Assembly: GCF_024129735.1 (NCBI RefSeq)
Contig: NZ_JAMXXK010000007.1
Coordinates: 1 to 64,000, forward strand
Reading direction: 5' to 3'
Source of the DNA: Acinetobacter lwoffii
GTDB lineage: Bacteria; Pseudomonadota; Gammaproteobacteria; Pseudomonadales; Moraxellaceae
DNA length: 64,000 bases
Part shown: piece after piece, positions 35,939 through 44,600 of the stretch
Position numbering within the stretch: position 1 is the first letter of the stretch
Layout: the number at the start of each line of letters is the position of its first letter
Made by a program: the position numbers and the translations under genes
Notes under the pieces: generated by a model
What the model saw: the letters and a program-made list of their open reading frames with translations, nothing else
Databases searched by the model: none
What the model was told of the DNA's origin: nothing

Positions 35939-37574
35939 ATGGCTTCTAAACTTTTAAGCTTGATAAAAACAAAAGTGAGTCCTGTTTTAACCGTCGAAAC
36001 CCAAAACGAAGAGCTTATTGGGCGGCTTATTCGGTGGAACGACATCAGGTACCCTCACCAATCTTATTGGCAATCTCACCGGATCCAATACTCAACCTTC
36101 AGTCAGCTCATTATTAAATAATCTCCTTTCTGGAAGCAGCCTGAGTACGACAAATCTCAGCAATTTATTAACTCAATTTTCTGGTTCGAATGCCTCAAGT
36201 TTAAATATTCAAAGCCTGATCAGTAGCTTAAACCAATCCAATGGCGGTAGCTTTAATATTACCCAGGTCACCAACTTATTAAAGAGCTTAATGGGGAGCA
36301 ATAGCAGCAGCCTGGATCTTGAGGCTATTTCTAAACTGGTGGGCGGCTTATTGGGCGGCAGTACGGGCAATATTGATATTGGTAAAATTTCTCAACTGGT
36401 CGGTGGCCTGATCGGCGGTTCAAGTAATATTGATATTGGTGCCATTGCGGGTCTGGTCAGCAACCTCATCGGTGGTAATGGTGATATCGATATCGCGAAA
36501 ATTGCTCAACTGGTTATTGGCTTAATCGGTGGTTCAAGCAATATTGATATCGGTGCGATTGCTAGTCTAGTCAGCAACCTCATCGGCGGCAATGGCGAGA
36601 TTGATATCGCACAAATTGCTCAGCTCGTTGGTGGCCTGATTGGTGGTTCTGGCGGTTTAGGTGGCGTGGACATTGGTGCAATCGCAGGTCTGGTCAGCAA
36701 CCTGATTGGTAGCAATGGCGAGATTGATATTGCACAAATCGCTCAGCTCGTTGGTGGCCTGATTGGTGGTTCTGGCGGATTGGGCGGTGTAGATATTGGT
36801 GCGATCGCGGGTCTGGTCGGTAACCTGATTGGCGGTAATGGCGAAATTGATATTGCACAAATCGCTCAGCTCGTTGGTGGTCTGATTGGTGGGTCTGGCG
36901 GTTTAGGTGGCGTAGATATCGGTGCGATTGCAGGGCTGGTCGGCAACCTGATTGGCGGAAATGGTGAGATTGATATCGCGCAAATTGCTGAATTGGTCGG
37001 TGGCCTGATTGGTGGTTCTGGCGGTTTAGGCGGCGTAGATATTGGGGCCATTGCAGGTCTGGTTGGCAACCTGATTGACGGTAATGCAGGCAGTGATTTT
37101 GATCTTGATGCCATTACCGATTTAATTAGCGGCTTTATAGGCGGAAATGCAACGGGTGGTTTTGATGTCGGTGGCTTCACTGACTTACTGAGCGGTCTGA
37201 TTGCGAATGGTTCAAATGGCATAGACTTGGGTGGGTTATTGGGTAATCTGAATCTCGGTAGCGATCTGGATCTGGGTGGTATGATCGAAGGTATTTCCTC
37301 TGCTTCAAACGGCTTTGACTTAGGCAATATTGCCGAAGGTGTTGGTCAGTTGGTTGGTAGTGGCTCTTCGATTGAACTGCCTGACCTCGGTGATCTGATC
37401 CAAGGTGTGGGTACGACTGATTCCAATATTGATCTGTCTGCTATCCTGCCAGGCATTAAAGATACGATTCAAAATATCGGCAGTGGTGGTTCTTCATCTG
37501 GCTTTGATTTTGGTTCACTCCTCAATAATTTTACTAAAAATATTGATATCGACCAGACTAATCCGTGGGGTTAA
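35939..37574 (+). pseudogene. Glycine-rich tandem-repeat protein with a one-base frameshift near its start
   Basis: ATG 35939, with ribosome site AAGGAAC, reads 28 residues (MASKLLSLIKTKVSPVLTVE then TQNEELIG) before leaving frame. Removing one G from the GGG run at 36020-36022 joins it to the long downstream frame as ELIGGLFGGTTSG. That frame runs to 37574 (about 518 residues from a TTG at 36018). The protein is built of IDIAQIAQLVGGLIGG-like units rich in Gly, Ile and Leu. The leader ending in GG slightly resembles double-glycine export leaders. It may be a broken gene, a sequencing slip, or a gene read from an internal start. Function is unknown. Confidence 0.7.
36420..37080 (+). repeat. 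Tandem 123-base repeats inside the glycine-rich gene
   Basis: The 41-residue unit starting DIGAIAGLV and ending GSGGLGGV repeats about every 123 bases (for example unit starts near 36666, 36789, 36912 and 37035), after earlier and shorter variants. The copies differ at the third base of many codons but keep the protein almost unchanged. This is a typical place for copy-number change. Confidence 0.85.
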
Positions 37575-37588
37575 TTATAATCTCATCG

Positions 37589-37615
37589 AAAAAACGCGCT
37601 TCATGCGCGTTTTTT
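37589..37615 (+). terminator. Terminator after the repeat gene
   Basis: AAAAAACGCGC at 37589-37599 pairs with GCGCGTTTTTT at 37605-37615. It can serve both the repeat gene and the facing GST gene. Confidence 0.9.
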
Positions 37616-37638
37616 AATTCTGAGAGTAGCATTTAAAC

Positions 37639-38403
37639 TTATACACCACGCCAGTCTACCCGTGCATTGCGTTCGGTTCGGTAAATACGACAAATATATT
37701 CACCTAGGGGTAGCTCATTCAAATACTGCTGATAATCGCGATATTCTTCGGACAAGGTTTCAAAATTTTCTTTTTCCCACGGCGTACCTGGAATCGCCAG
37801 AAGCGGTGCCAACATGGAACAGACCGCAATATCCGCCAGACCTAAACGATTTCCAACAAAATAATGCCCACCTTGGCTGACCAGCATCTGATTGAGCTGC
37901 TGTACAGCAACATCAATATGCTGTTTAGATTCCGCCACGGTTTCCTCATTCAATGCATAACCCTTGGCCACCATCGCTTTCAATAAAGGTTTAGAAAATT
38001 TTTCAAACTGGCGCAGATAGCCCTGCTCACCAATTAAAATATCCAGAGATTCATGATCAGAAGTCAGTGCTTGAGATAGCATCCAGCGACGAACATGACG
38101 ACCCAATTCCAGAGTAATTTCATTAATTTCTAAAGCTTTATTTCGAAAATATCCTTCTGCGTGAAGTAAACGATGTTCTGGATAAGTATCATCCAGATAT
38201 AAAGCAATCTGGGTTGAATCTGCGATCCATCGGTCCTGATCACGCAAAATAGGCAGACGATTCTGTCCTGTTTTCAGGCGAGCAAAAGCGCGGTGTACCC
38301 CGGGTATCAGATTGTGAGCAACATAATACAGCTCTTTATGGTCCAGCATCCAACGTGCTTTTTCGCAAAAGTGAGATAAAGGAAACTGGTATAAAGTTCG
38401 CAT
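37639..38403 (-). CDS. Glutathione S-transferase family protein
   Basis: A 254-residue protein with a thioredoxin-like N-terminal domain (LYQFPLSHFCEKARWMLDHK; RLPILRDQDRWIADSTQIALYL with the S-T-x-I glutathione-binding turn) and an all-helical C-terminal domain with GNRLGLADIAVCSML. This is the usual GST build; the S-x-F-C-x-K start is of the kind found in bacterial GSTs with a catalytic Ser or Cys. It acts in the cytoplasm on an unknown electrophile. It faces the repeat gene, with a shared terminator. Confidence 0.88.
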   Translation of the reverse strand: MRTLYQFPLSHFCEKARWMLDHKELYYVAHNLIPGVHRAFARLKTGQNRLPILRDQDRWIADSTQIALYLDDTYPEHRLLHAEGYFRNKALEINEITLELGRHVRRWMLSQALTSDHESLDILIGEQGYLRQFEKFSKPLLKAMVAKGYALNEETVAESKQHIDVAVQQLNQMLVSQGGHYFVGNRLGLADIAVCSMLAPLLAIPGTPWEKENFETLSEEYRDYQQYLNELPLGEYICRIYRTERNARVDWRGV

Positions 38404-38697
38404 GTATGCTCCATGTTTATCGTTATTGGATCAGGGCGTGTAGGCCGCTGTTTTATTCAGATACTTTAGTCACTCACTTTTAGAAAAACAATGTGATTTT
38501 TATTCAAAAGTAAAATACTGGCTGATTATTCCTCTATGGTTGGTGGACTCACTACACATCCCGGAAAGCTCAGCGAGTCATTTTAGGTCGCCAGAAGCAT
38601 TTGATTGCAATAAACCACAAGCGCATGACCTGACTTTAGCTGTGCTTTCATGTAAAATCGGGAGCAATTTTTATATAACGCTTTTGTGAGTTATTTC

Positions 38698-39789
38698 ATG
38701 GGTTTTAATTGCGGTATTGTCGGCTTGCCGAACGTTGGTAAATCTACACTTTTCAATGCCTTAACCAAAGCTGCTATTGCTGCAGAAAACTTCCCTTTCT
38801 GTACGATCGAACCAAACACCGGGATTGTACCGGTTCCTGATCCACGTTTAGACAAATTGACTGCAATTGTTAAACCGCAACGTGTTATTCCGACTTCTAT
38901 GGAATTTGTAGACATCGCAGGTCTGGTAGCGGGTGCTTCTAAGGGCGAAGGCTTGGGTAACCAGTTTCTGGCCAACATTCGTGAAACTGATGCAATTGCT
39001 CACGTTGTGCGTTGTTTTGAAGATGAAAACGTCATTCATGTGAATGGTCGTATTGATCCACTAGATGACATCGCTACGATTAATACCGAACTTGCGCTTG
39101 CAGACTTGGACGCTGTAGCCAAAGCGATTACGCGTTTGACTAAATCTGCCAAAGGTGGCGACAAAGAAGCGCTGGCCACTAAAGCAGTTTTGGAAAAAAT
39201 CCAGCCTTTACTGGATGAAGGTAAACCGGCTCGCGCAGCGGACCTAGATGATGACGAGCGCAAGCTGGTACGTGGCTTTGGTTTAATGACGCTTAAACCA
39301 ACGATGTATATTGCCAACGTTGCTGAAGACGGTTTTGAAAACAACCCGCATTTAGATGCAGTGAGAAAATTAGCTGCTGAAGAAAATGCGATTGTGGTTC
39401 CACTTTGCAATCAGATTGAAGCTGAAATTTCATTGCTTGAAGATGAAGACCGTGCTGAATTCCTGGAAGCAATGGGCATGGAAGAACCTGGCTTAAACGT
39501 GGTGATTCGTGCAGGTTATTCACTGCTTGGCCTACAAACTTACTTCACCGCGGGCGTACAAGAAGTTCGTGCCTGGACAGTAAAAATTGGTGCAACTGCA
39601 CCACAAGCCGCTGGTGTGATTCATACCGATTTTGAAAAAGGCTTTATCCGTGCAGAATGTATCGCTTATGATGATTTCGTGCAGTACAACGGCGAAGCCG
39701 GTGCAAAAGAAGCAGGCAAATGGCGTCTAGAAGGTAAAACTTACATCGTTCAGGATGGCGATGTTTTACACTTCCGTTTTAACGTCTAA
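38698..39789 (+). CDS. ychF: Redox-regulated ATPase YchF (OBG family)
   Basis: At 363 residues it matches E. coli YchF in length. It carries [16 protein letters not shown] (P-loop), [17 protein letters not shown] (switch II) and NVAEDG; the NxxE specificity motif makes it an ATPase rather than a GTPase, as known for YchF. A TGS domain closes the protein ([14 protein letters not shown]). It binds ribosomes and affects stress responses. ATG 38698 is chosen over an upstream GTG at 38686 because [12 protein letters not shown] is the family start. Confidence 0.97.
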   Translation: MGFNCGIVGLPNVGKSTLFNALTKAAIAAENFPFCTIEPNTGIVPVPDPRLDKLTAIVKPQRVIPTSMEFVDIAGLVAGASKGEGLGNQFLANIRETDAIAHVVRCFEDENVIHVNGRIDPLDDIATINTELALADLDAVAKAITRLTKSAKGGDKEALATKAVLEKIQPLLDEGKPARAADLDDDERKLVRGFGLMTLKPTMYIANVAEDGFENNPHLDAVRKLAAEENAIVVPLCNQIEAEISLLEDEDRAEFLEAMGMEEPGLNVVIRAGYSLLGLQTYFTAGVQEVRAWTVKIGATAPQAAGVIHTDFEKGFIRAECIAYDDFVQYNGEAGAKEAGKWRLEGKTYIVQDGDVLHFRFNV

Positions 39790-39803
39790 GTCGTTGCTGT
39801 TTG

Positions 39804-39828
39804 AAAAAGCCCCTTTTGGGGGCTTTTT
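39804..39828 (+). terminator. Terminator after ychF
   Basis: AAAAAGCCCC at 39804-39813 pairs with GGGGCTTTTT over a short loop, followed by more T. Confidence 0.9.
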
Positions 39829-39901
39829 TTATTGCTTATAAAAAGAGGATTCATACATATAACAGGCTTCCTGGAAGCGTATAAGATCAACACATATTAA
39901 C

Positions 39902-39920
39902 AATAATGATAACTATTCTC
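39902..39920. promoter_or_regulatory. Probable Fur box before sodA
   Basis: AATAATGATAACTATTCTC matches the 19-base Fur consensus at 15 positions by hand count. It lies about 80 bases before the sodA start, where the promoter should be. Control of manganese SOD by iron is known in E. coli, which supports the reading. Confidence 0.6.
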
Positions 39921-40000
39921 ATATATAAATATTAAATTAGAGCGTATCTTAAATCTAATGAAAAATAACCTAACTCTATTCTTCCCAAGGAATCCTGCCA

Positions 40001-40618
40001 ATGAGCTACACCTTGCCTGCACTACCTTATGCTTATGATGCGCTAGAGCCTCATATCGATAGCAAGACTATGGAAATTCATCATAGTAAGCATCATCGAA
40101 CCTATATCAATAATATCAATGCAGGAATCGCGGGCACAGAATGGGAGGATTTATCGGTCGAAGCCTTAATTAGCAAATTCAATGAAGTGCCCAAGCAACT
40201 CAGACAGAACGTGATCAACAATGCCGGTGGACATGCCAATCATTCCCTGTTTTGGACAGTGATGAGTCCAGACGGCGGTGGTCATCCCGAAGGTGAAATT
40301 GCCAAGGCGATCGAACATGAATTAGGAGGATTCGAGGCATTTAAAGAAGCGTTTACCCAAGCAGCGCTTAGCCGTTTTGGTAGTGGTTGGGCCTGGTTAA
40401 GTATGGCGCCAGATCAAACGCTTATTGTGGAAAGTAGTGCTAATCAGGATTCTCCAATGATGCATGGCAATATTCCCCTGTTAGGTCTGGATGTTTGGGA
40501 ACATGCCTATTATTTGCTATATCAAAACCGTCGTCCGGAATATATCTCTGCTTTTTTCAATGTCGTGAACTGGAAAGAAGTAAATCGTCGTTATCTGGAA
40601 GCGTTGAACGCGCTTTAA
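40001..40618 (+). CDS. sodA: Superoxide dismutase, manganese type
   Basis: The 205-residue enzyme turns superoxide into hydrogen peroxide and oxygen. Metal ligands are visible: His in MEIHHSKHH (about 27), His in [10 protein letters not shown] (about 82), and Asp and His in [10 protein letters not shown] (about 167 and 171). The phrases [10 protein letters not shown] and MSPDGGG point to the manganese rather than iron form. No signal peptide is seen, so it is cytoplasmic. A Fur-like box upstream suggests raised expression in iron shortage. A 33-residue membrane peptide gene follows 19 bases after the stop. Confidence 0.94.
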   Translation: MSYTLPALPYAYDALEPHIDSKTMEIHHSKHHRTYINNINAGIAGTEWEDLSVEALISKFNEVPKQLRQNVINNAGGHANHSLFWTVMSPDGGGHPEGEIAKAIEHELGGFEAFKEAFTQAALSRFGSGWAWLSMAPDQTLIVESSANQDSPMMHGNIPLLGLDVWEHAYYLLYQNRRPEYISAFFNVVNWKEVNRRYLEALNAL

Positions 40619-40637
40619 ATCTTTGAGGAAATCGACC

Positions 40638-40739
40638 ATGTCTACACGTACATTGATTCAACGCATGATTGGCAGCACACTCCTGATCTGCGGTGTAATG
40701 GTACTTTTATTAGAACATATGTGGATGCCCTATTTTTAA
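40638..40739 (+). CDS. 33-residue single-TM peptide downstream of sodA
   Basis: The frame starts at ATG 40638 with ribosome site TTGAGGAAA about ten bases upstream and reads MSTRTLIQRMIGSTLLICG, then VMVLLLEHMWMPYF, before a stop and a strong terminator. One hydrophobic helix with a basic N-terminal end fits a tiny inner-membrane protein with its N-terminus inside. It follows sodA with no promoter in between, so both likely share Fur control. Function is unknown. Confidence 0.6.
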   Translation: MSTRTLIQRMIGSTLLICGVMVLLLEHMWMPYF

Positions 40740-40753
40740 AGCTTATTTTGCTA

Positions 40754-40782
40754 AAAAAGCCAGTCATTCAGACTGGCTTTTT
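40754..40782. terminator. Bidirectional terminator after the sodA unit
   Basis: AAAAAGCCAGTC at 40754-40765 pairs with GACTGGCTTTTT at 40771-40782. It serves the sodA unit and the facing lipoprotein gene. Confidence 0.92.
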
Positions 40783-40808
40783 ATAGGTACATTTAAATGG
40801 ACAAAGGT

Positions 40809-41306
40809 TTATTGCATATTGGCAATTGCAGTACCTTTTTGCTTAGGATCAGTATTTCCGAGTGCAGGATGGGCAATGGCATTCTGACATTGCAGTTTAT
40901 CCCGCTCATAATCTGCCTGTTTTTGTTGCAGGCTGTTGCCATTTTCCATAGTCGTCCGCGCCCATATTTCCAGACTGGTCAAGGCTTTACGACACAGGGC
41001 ATATTTGCCTTCGGTCACCGAATCAGTCATTTTGACATTAATCCGCCAGTCTGTACTCAATTTACGTGCTGGTTGACGTACCTGTGTTTCCAGCTGATCC
41101 ACTTCTTTATTATAGACCAGAGGATCCACTTCATTGATCAGTTGCCATGCGGCATTGGCATAAGTCGTCGCATCATTAGTCAGTTTAGGTGCCGGTTTAA
41201 TTTCTGGCTTATCAGTCGATTGACTGTCATTCCCACACGCTTGTAACAATATTGCCGTGCTTATTAAAGCAGCAGTCAGCATCGCACGTGTCTTGAACAT
41301 CCACAT
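40809..41306 (-). CDS. Putative lipoprotein, unknown function
   Basis: A 165-residue protein with a lipoprotein signal: basic start, hydrophobic stretch and lipobox L-L-Q-A-C at about residues 20-24, so it should be lipid-anchored after export. The mature part is hydrophilic and helical with two later cysteines (LCRKALTSL and LQCQNAI) that may form a disulfide. No known domain. It faces sodA and is divergent from azlC with a 103-base spacer. Confidence 0.75.
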   Translation of the reverse strand: MWMFKTRAMLTAALISTAILLQACGNDSQSTDKPEIKPAPKLTNDATTYANAAWQLINEVDPLVYNKEVDQLETQVRQPARKLSTDWRINVKMTDSVTEGKYALCRKALTSLEIWARTTMENGNSLQQKQADYERDKLQCQNAIAHPALGNTDPKQKGTAIANMQ

Positions 41307-41409
41307 ATCAGGCTCGCCAATTTAAACATTTCGGCACTATGCTATTAAATTCACGTAGAATACACAATCTTCATTTGACCCATCGTTCAACTCTCCTTCA
41401 AGGTGTGTC

Positions 41410-42162
41410 GTGTCTGAACCGAATCAACTCGCTACGCAACCTGCTGGCTTCTGGCAAGGTGCAAAAGATAGCCAAGCGATTATCTTCACTTATTTACCAG
41501 TGTCGTTTGCTTTTGGTGTTTCAGCCACTCAGTTTGGCTTTACCGCCTGGGAAGCACTGTTCCTGTCCTGCTCGATGTATGCAGGTGCCAGCCAGTTCCT
41601 GGTGGTCGCTCTCTTAGGTAGTGGAACATCTATCTGGATGACGGCATTAACCGTGATTGCCTTAGACATTCGTCATCTGCTTTATGGCCCTGCGTTACAA
41701 AATCTGATTCAAGACCGGCTGAATTTAAAGAAAACGGCAATCTGGTCTTGGGGTTTGACCGATGAAGTTTTTGCCTCCGGCATGATCAAGCTCTCGCAAC
41801 GGCGACAGGAATGGTCAGAATCCTGGATGCTCGGTTTAAGCCTGTTTAGCTGGATGTCCTGGGCACTCGGATCTTTCCTCGGTGGATTGTTTGCCGATCA
41901 GGTCAGCAACCTGCCGCAATTCGTACAGGCTGCGCTGGATTTCTTGTTACCTGCGCTGTTCCTGAGCTTCTTGTTAGCCGCTTTTGAGAAAAAACATACT
42001 TTTGTTGTAGCTGTCACAATTCTGGTGTCTGCGATTGCCTGTTATTTTATCGACCTGTCTGCCGCGATCTTTATCGGTATAAGTTCTGGTATTTTCGCAG
42101 GCCTGTTCAAGCACTATATTTTGAAACAGCCAGATCCTGAACACGCAGGAGATCAAGCATGA
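41410..42162 (+). CDS. azlC: AzlC-family amino acid exporter subunit
   Basis: The 250-residue membrane protein has the AzlC signature region (FWQGAKDSQAIIF; YAGASQFLVVALL; DIRHLLYGPAL) and several hydrophobic helices. With AzlD, encoded next with a four-base ATGA overlap, it exports branched-chain amino acids or azaleucine. The start is GTG 41410, with a purine-rich site (AAGGTG) upstream. Both proteins act in the inner membrane. No regulator gene is adjacent. Confidence 0.9.
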   Translation: MSEPNQLATQPAGFWQGAKDSQAIIFTYLPVSFAFGVSATQFGFTAWEALFLSCSMYAGASQFLVVALLGSGTSIWMTALTVIALDIRHLLYGPALQNLIQDRLNLKKTAIWSWGLTDEVFASGMIKLSQRRQEWSESWMLGLSLFSWMSWALGSFLGGLFADQVSNLPQFVQAALDFLLPALFLSFLLAAFEKKHTFVVAVTILVSAIACYFIDLSAAIFIGISSGIFAGLFKHYILKQPDPEHAGDQA

Positions 42163-42506
42163 ATCTAGAGATTATTCTGGTCGGGATTTTAGTCGGGATT
42201 GCCAATTTTGCCTCGCGCTTTGGTCCTTTTTTTGTCATTCAAAAATTTCAGCAAGGTTCGCAAAAACGCGGAGCGTTGTGGCTAAAAATTGCCTTGGGTT
42301 CAATTGGCATCGCTGCGATCAGCTCCATGTTGGTAGTTGCTACCCTGCCACCTTTATTAGAAACGCCGAATAAAAGTTTTGCGATGCTGGTTGGCTTTAT
42401 TGTGCTCACGGTTTTGTATTTTAAGTTTAAACGTATCGTGATGGCGACTCTGACCGCAGCGCTCACCTATGGCCTGGTTTACACCTATGTTCCAGTACCC
42501 TTTTAA
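42159..42506 (+). CDS. azlD: AzlD-family small subunit of the amino acid exporter
   Basis: A 115-residue, very hydrophobic protein with three to four helices, the AzlD size and pattern (GIANFASRFGPFFV; LVGFIVLTVLYFKFKR). It overlaps the end of azlC by four bases, so the pair are co-translated and form one exporter. No separate promoter is seen. Confidence 0.88.
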   Translation: MNLEIILVGILVGIANFASRFGPFFVIQKFQQGSQKRGALWLKIALGSIGIAAISSMLVVATLPPLLETPNKSFAMLVGFIVLTVLYFKFKRIVMATLTAALTYGLVYTYVPVPF

Positions 42507-42599
42507 GCTTTAACTCGTTGATCAATCGAAACAAAGACTTATGCTAAACTCATAGTATAGGTCTTTTTTATATAACAATAAAAACAAGGAAGGATGCGC

Positions 42600-43244
42600 A
42601 TGTTTGAGGTCAAACAGGTGATTGAAGGCAAAATCTTTATTCATCATCGGCGCGATGAAATGTTAACCGTATTCCATCGACATGAAGTGCCGGCACAATA
42701 TTTTGAATGTTTTATCAATGCTCAAAATTTTACCGGACATTTTGTCGAAATACATGCTCAACCAGCAGATCAAGTTCGGGTGGTTTATATTAAAAAGAAT
42801 AGCACCCATCAAATTATTGCTATGCTTAATCAGAGCCAATACGTGCTGCATCTTCATCCTTTGACATTGATTTTGGGTAAATGGAGCTTCAGACATCGTG
42901 TCCTGCCGAATACTCTAAAAATTTTTGCTGGTTTATTTGCGCTCCTTTTTATTCTTTTTTCAGCTACCGCCTTTTCAGCAGATCAGTTCCAGCTCACCAC
43001 CATCTTGCGAGACCGCATTCAATTCACAGTTTTTGGGCTACTGTTATTTTTGCTGTGCTTTGTACTGCCTTTTGTATTGCCCTATGCGTATTTCCTGCAT
43101 GTTCGTACATTACGTCTGTTAAAGATGCTAAATATCAATACTGAACAAGTTGCACAAATAGAAAAGCTCAAGTCTCAAAGCGGGATTTATCTTCTGCAAA
43201 CGCAGTCTGACAGCGATGTGAAAATGACAGCGCCTCCTTATTAA
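42600..43244 (+). CDS. Uncharacterised two-TM protein
   Basis: A 214-residue protein: a soluble N-terminal part (about 1-95) of beta-rich look, two hydrophobic helices (about 105-125 and 140-165) and a short charged tail. The start ATG 42600 has AAGGAAGG at a good distance, while ATG 42594 would be too close. No known family. Single gene between azlD and purT. Confidence 0.65.
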   Translation: MFEVKQVIEGKIFIHHRRDEMLTVFHRHEVPAQYFECFINAQNFTGHFVEIHAQPADQVRVVYIKKNSTHQIIAMLNQSQYVLHLHPLTLILGKWSFRHRVLPNTLKIFAGLFALLFILFSATAFSADQFQLTTILRDRIQFTVFGLLLFLLCFVLPFVLPYAYFLHVRTLRLLKMLNINTEQVAQIEKLKSQSGIYLLQTQSDSDVKMTAPPY

Positions 43245-43368
43245 AATCTAGAAAAACTTTATAAATAAAACTGTTGGTCAATATCACAATTTTGTATGAA
43301 TCTTGGCTTAACTGTCGGCTCAGTTCTGCTATGCTAAAAGTCCATAAAATCAAGCATGGATGATCCAC

Positions 43369-44574
43369 ATGAGCGTGACTATTGGTACTCCCCTTCAATC
43401 TTCTGCCTATAAAGTTCTATTATTGGGTTCTGGTGAACTGGGCAAGGAAGTGGTGATTTCACTACAATGCCTTGGAGTCGAAGTTCATGCTGCTGACCGT
43501 TATGATCATGCCCCTGCCATGCAGGTTGCGCATTATTCCTATACCTTGAATATGGCAGATGCTGTAGAACTCAAACAACTCATCAATCAAATCCAGCCAC
43601 ATTTAATTGTTCCTGAAATTGAAGCGATTGCGACCGAAGTTCTGCTTGAAATAGAAGCCCAGAACATTGCTACAGTCATTCCTTCTGCTAAAGCCGTCAA
43701 TCTGACCATGAACCGTGAAGGTATTCGTCGTCTGGCTGCGGAAGAACTCGGTCTGCCAACTTCAGCTTACCGTTTTGCCGACAGTTTAGAATCCTTCCGC
43801 GCGGCCTGTGACGATGTCGGCTATCCAAACTTTGTGAAACCGGTGATGTCATCTTCAGGCAAAGGTCAGTCTCGTGTTACCCGTTTTGATGAAGTCGATG
43901 CTGCCTGGGAATATGCGCAAACCGGTGGCCGGGTCAATCAGGGTACTGTGATTGTAGAATCACAAATTGACTTTGATTTTGAAATTACCTTATTGACTGT
44001 TCGTGCAAAAAATCCAGAAACCGGCGAAATCGAAACGTCTTATTGCGACCCGATCGGACATCGTCAGGACTCAGGTGATTATGTGGAAAGCTGGCAGCCT
44101 CAACCGATGACTCCAGCCGCGCTGGAAGAATCCAAGCGCATTGCCAACAGGGTCACTACAGCACTTGGTGGCTGCGGAATCTTTGGAGTGGAACTCTTTG
44201 TAAAAGGCGAAAAAGTATGGTTTAGTGAGGTTTCCCCACGTCCACACGATACTGGACTGGTGACTTTAGCCTCCCAATTTCAAAGTGAATTTGAGCTGCA
44301 TGCACGTGCTATTTTAGGCTTGCCGGTGAATACTGCACGACATAGTGTGGCTGCCAGTGCGGTAATTTATGCTGGGGTAGATGATCGCAATCTTTCCTTT
44401 TCTGGCCTGAATCTTGCTTTAGCAGACGGCAATACCGATTTGCGCCTGTTTGGCAAACCTGAAGGTTTTAAACGTCGTCGTATGGGCGTTGCCACAGCAC
44501 GTGCGGAAAACATTGAACAGGCACGTGAACTGGCCCTCCAGGTCGCCAACCAAGTTAGCGTCAACCAAAACTAA
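43369..44574 (+). CDS. purT: Formate-dependent phosphoribosylglycinamide formyltransferase
   Basis: The 401-residue ATP-grasp enzyme makes formyl-GAR from GAR, formate and ATP in purine synthesis, as an alternative to PurN. Seen: [14 protein letters not shown] (N-terminal nucleotide-fold), [13 protein letters not shown] (ATP-grasp lysine loop) and [15 protein letters not shown] (metal-binding region). ATG 43369 is preferred, since a GGATGA site lies about nine bases ahead; ATG 43360 has none. It is followed closely by glnD (26 bases). Confidence 0.96.
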   Translation: MSVTIGTPLQSSAYKVLLLGSGELGKEVVISLQCLGVEVHAADRYDHAPAMQVAHYSYTLNMADAVELKQLINQIQPHLIVPEIEAIATEVLLEIEAQNIATVIPSAKAVNLTMNREGIRRLAAEELGLPTSAYRFADSLESFRAACDDVGYPNFVKPVMSSSGKGQSRVTRFDEVDAAWEYAQTGGRVNQGTVIVESQIDFDFEITLLTVRAKNPETGEIETSYCDPIGHRQDSGDYVESWQPQPMTPAALEESKRIANRVTTALGGCGIFGVELFVKGEKVWFSEVSPRPHDTGLVTLASQFQSEFELHARAILGLPVNTARHSVAASAVIYAGVDDRNLSFSGLNLALADGNTDLRLFGKPEGFKRRRMGVATARAENIEQARELALQVANQVSVNQN

Positions 44575-44600
44575 GCTGAAATACCAACGGACGACTGTAT

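Noticed and set aside
36420..37080. CRISPR array
   Set aside because: The repeats are 123-base coding units without spacers; no other spaced short direct repeats or cas genes were seen in the window.
36657..37327. Minus-strand frames across the glycine-rich repeats
   Set aside because: Repeats stay open in several frames; the Thr/Asn- and Pro/Ser-rich readings are shadows.
42881..43144. Plus-strand 87- and 65-residue frames in the two-TM gene before purT
   Set aside because: Hydrophobic DNA gives open shadows; the 214-residue frame has the ribosome site and the family-like build.
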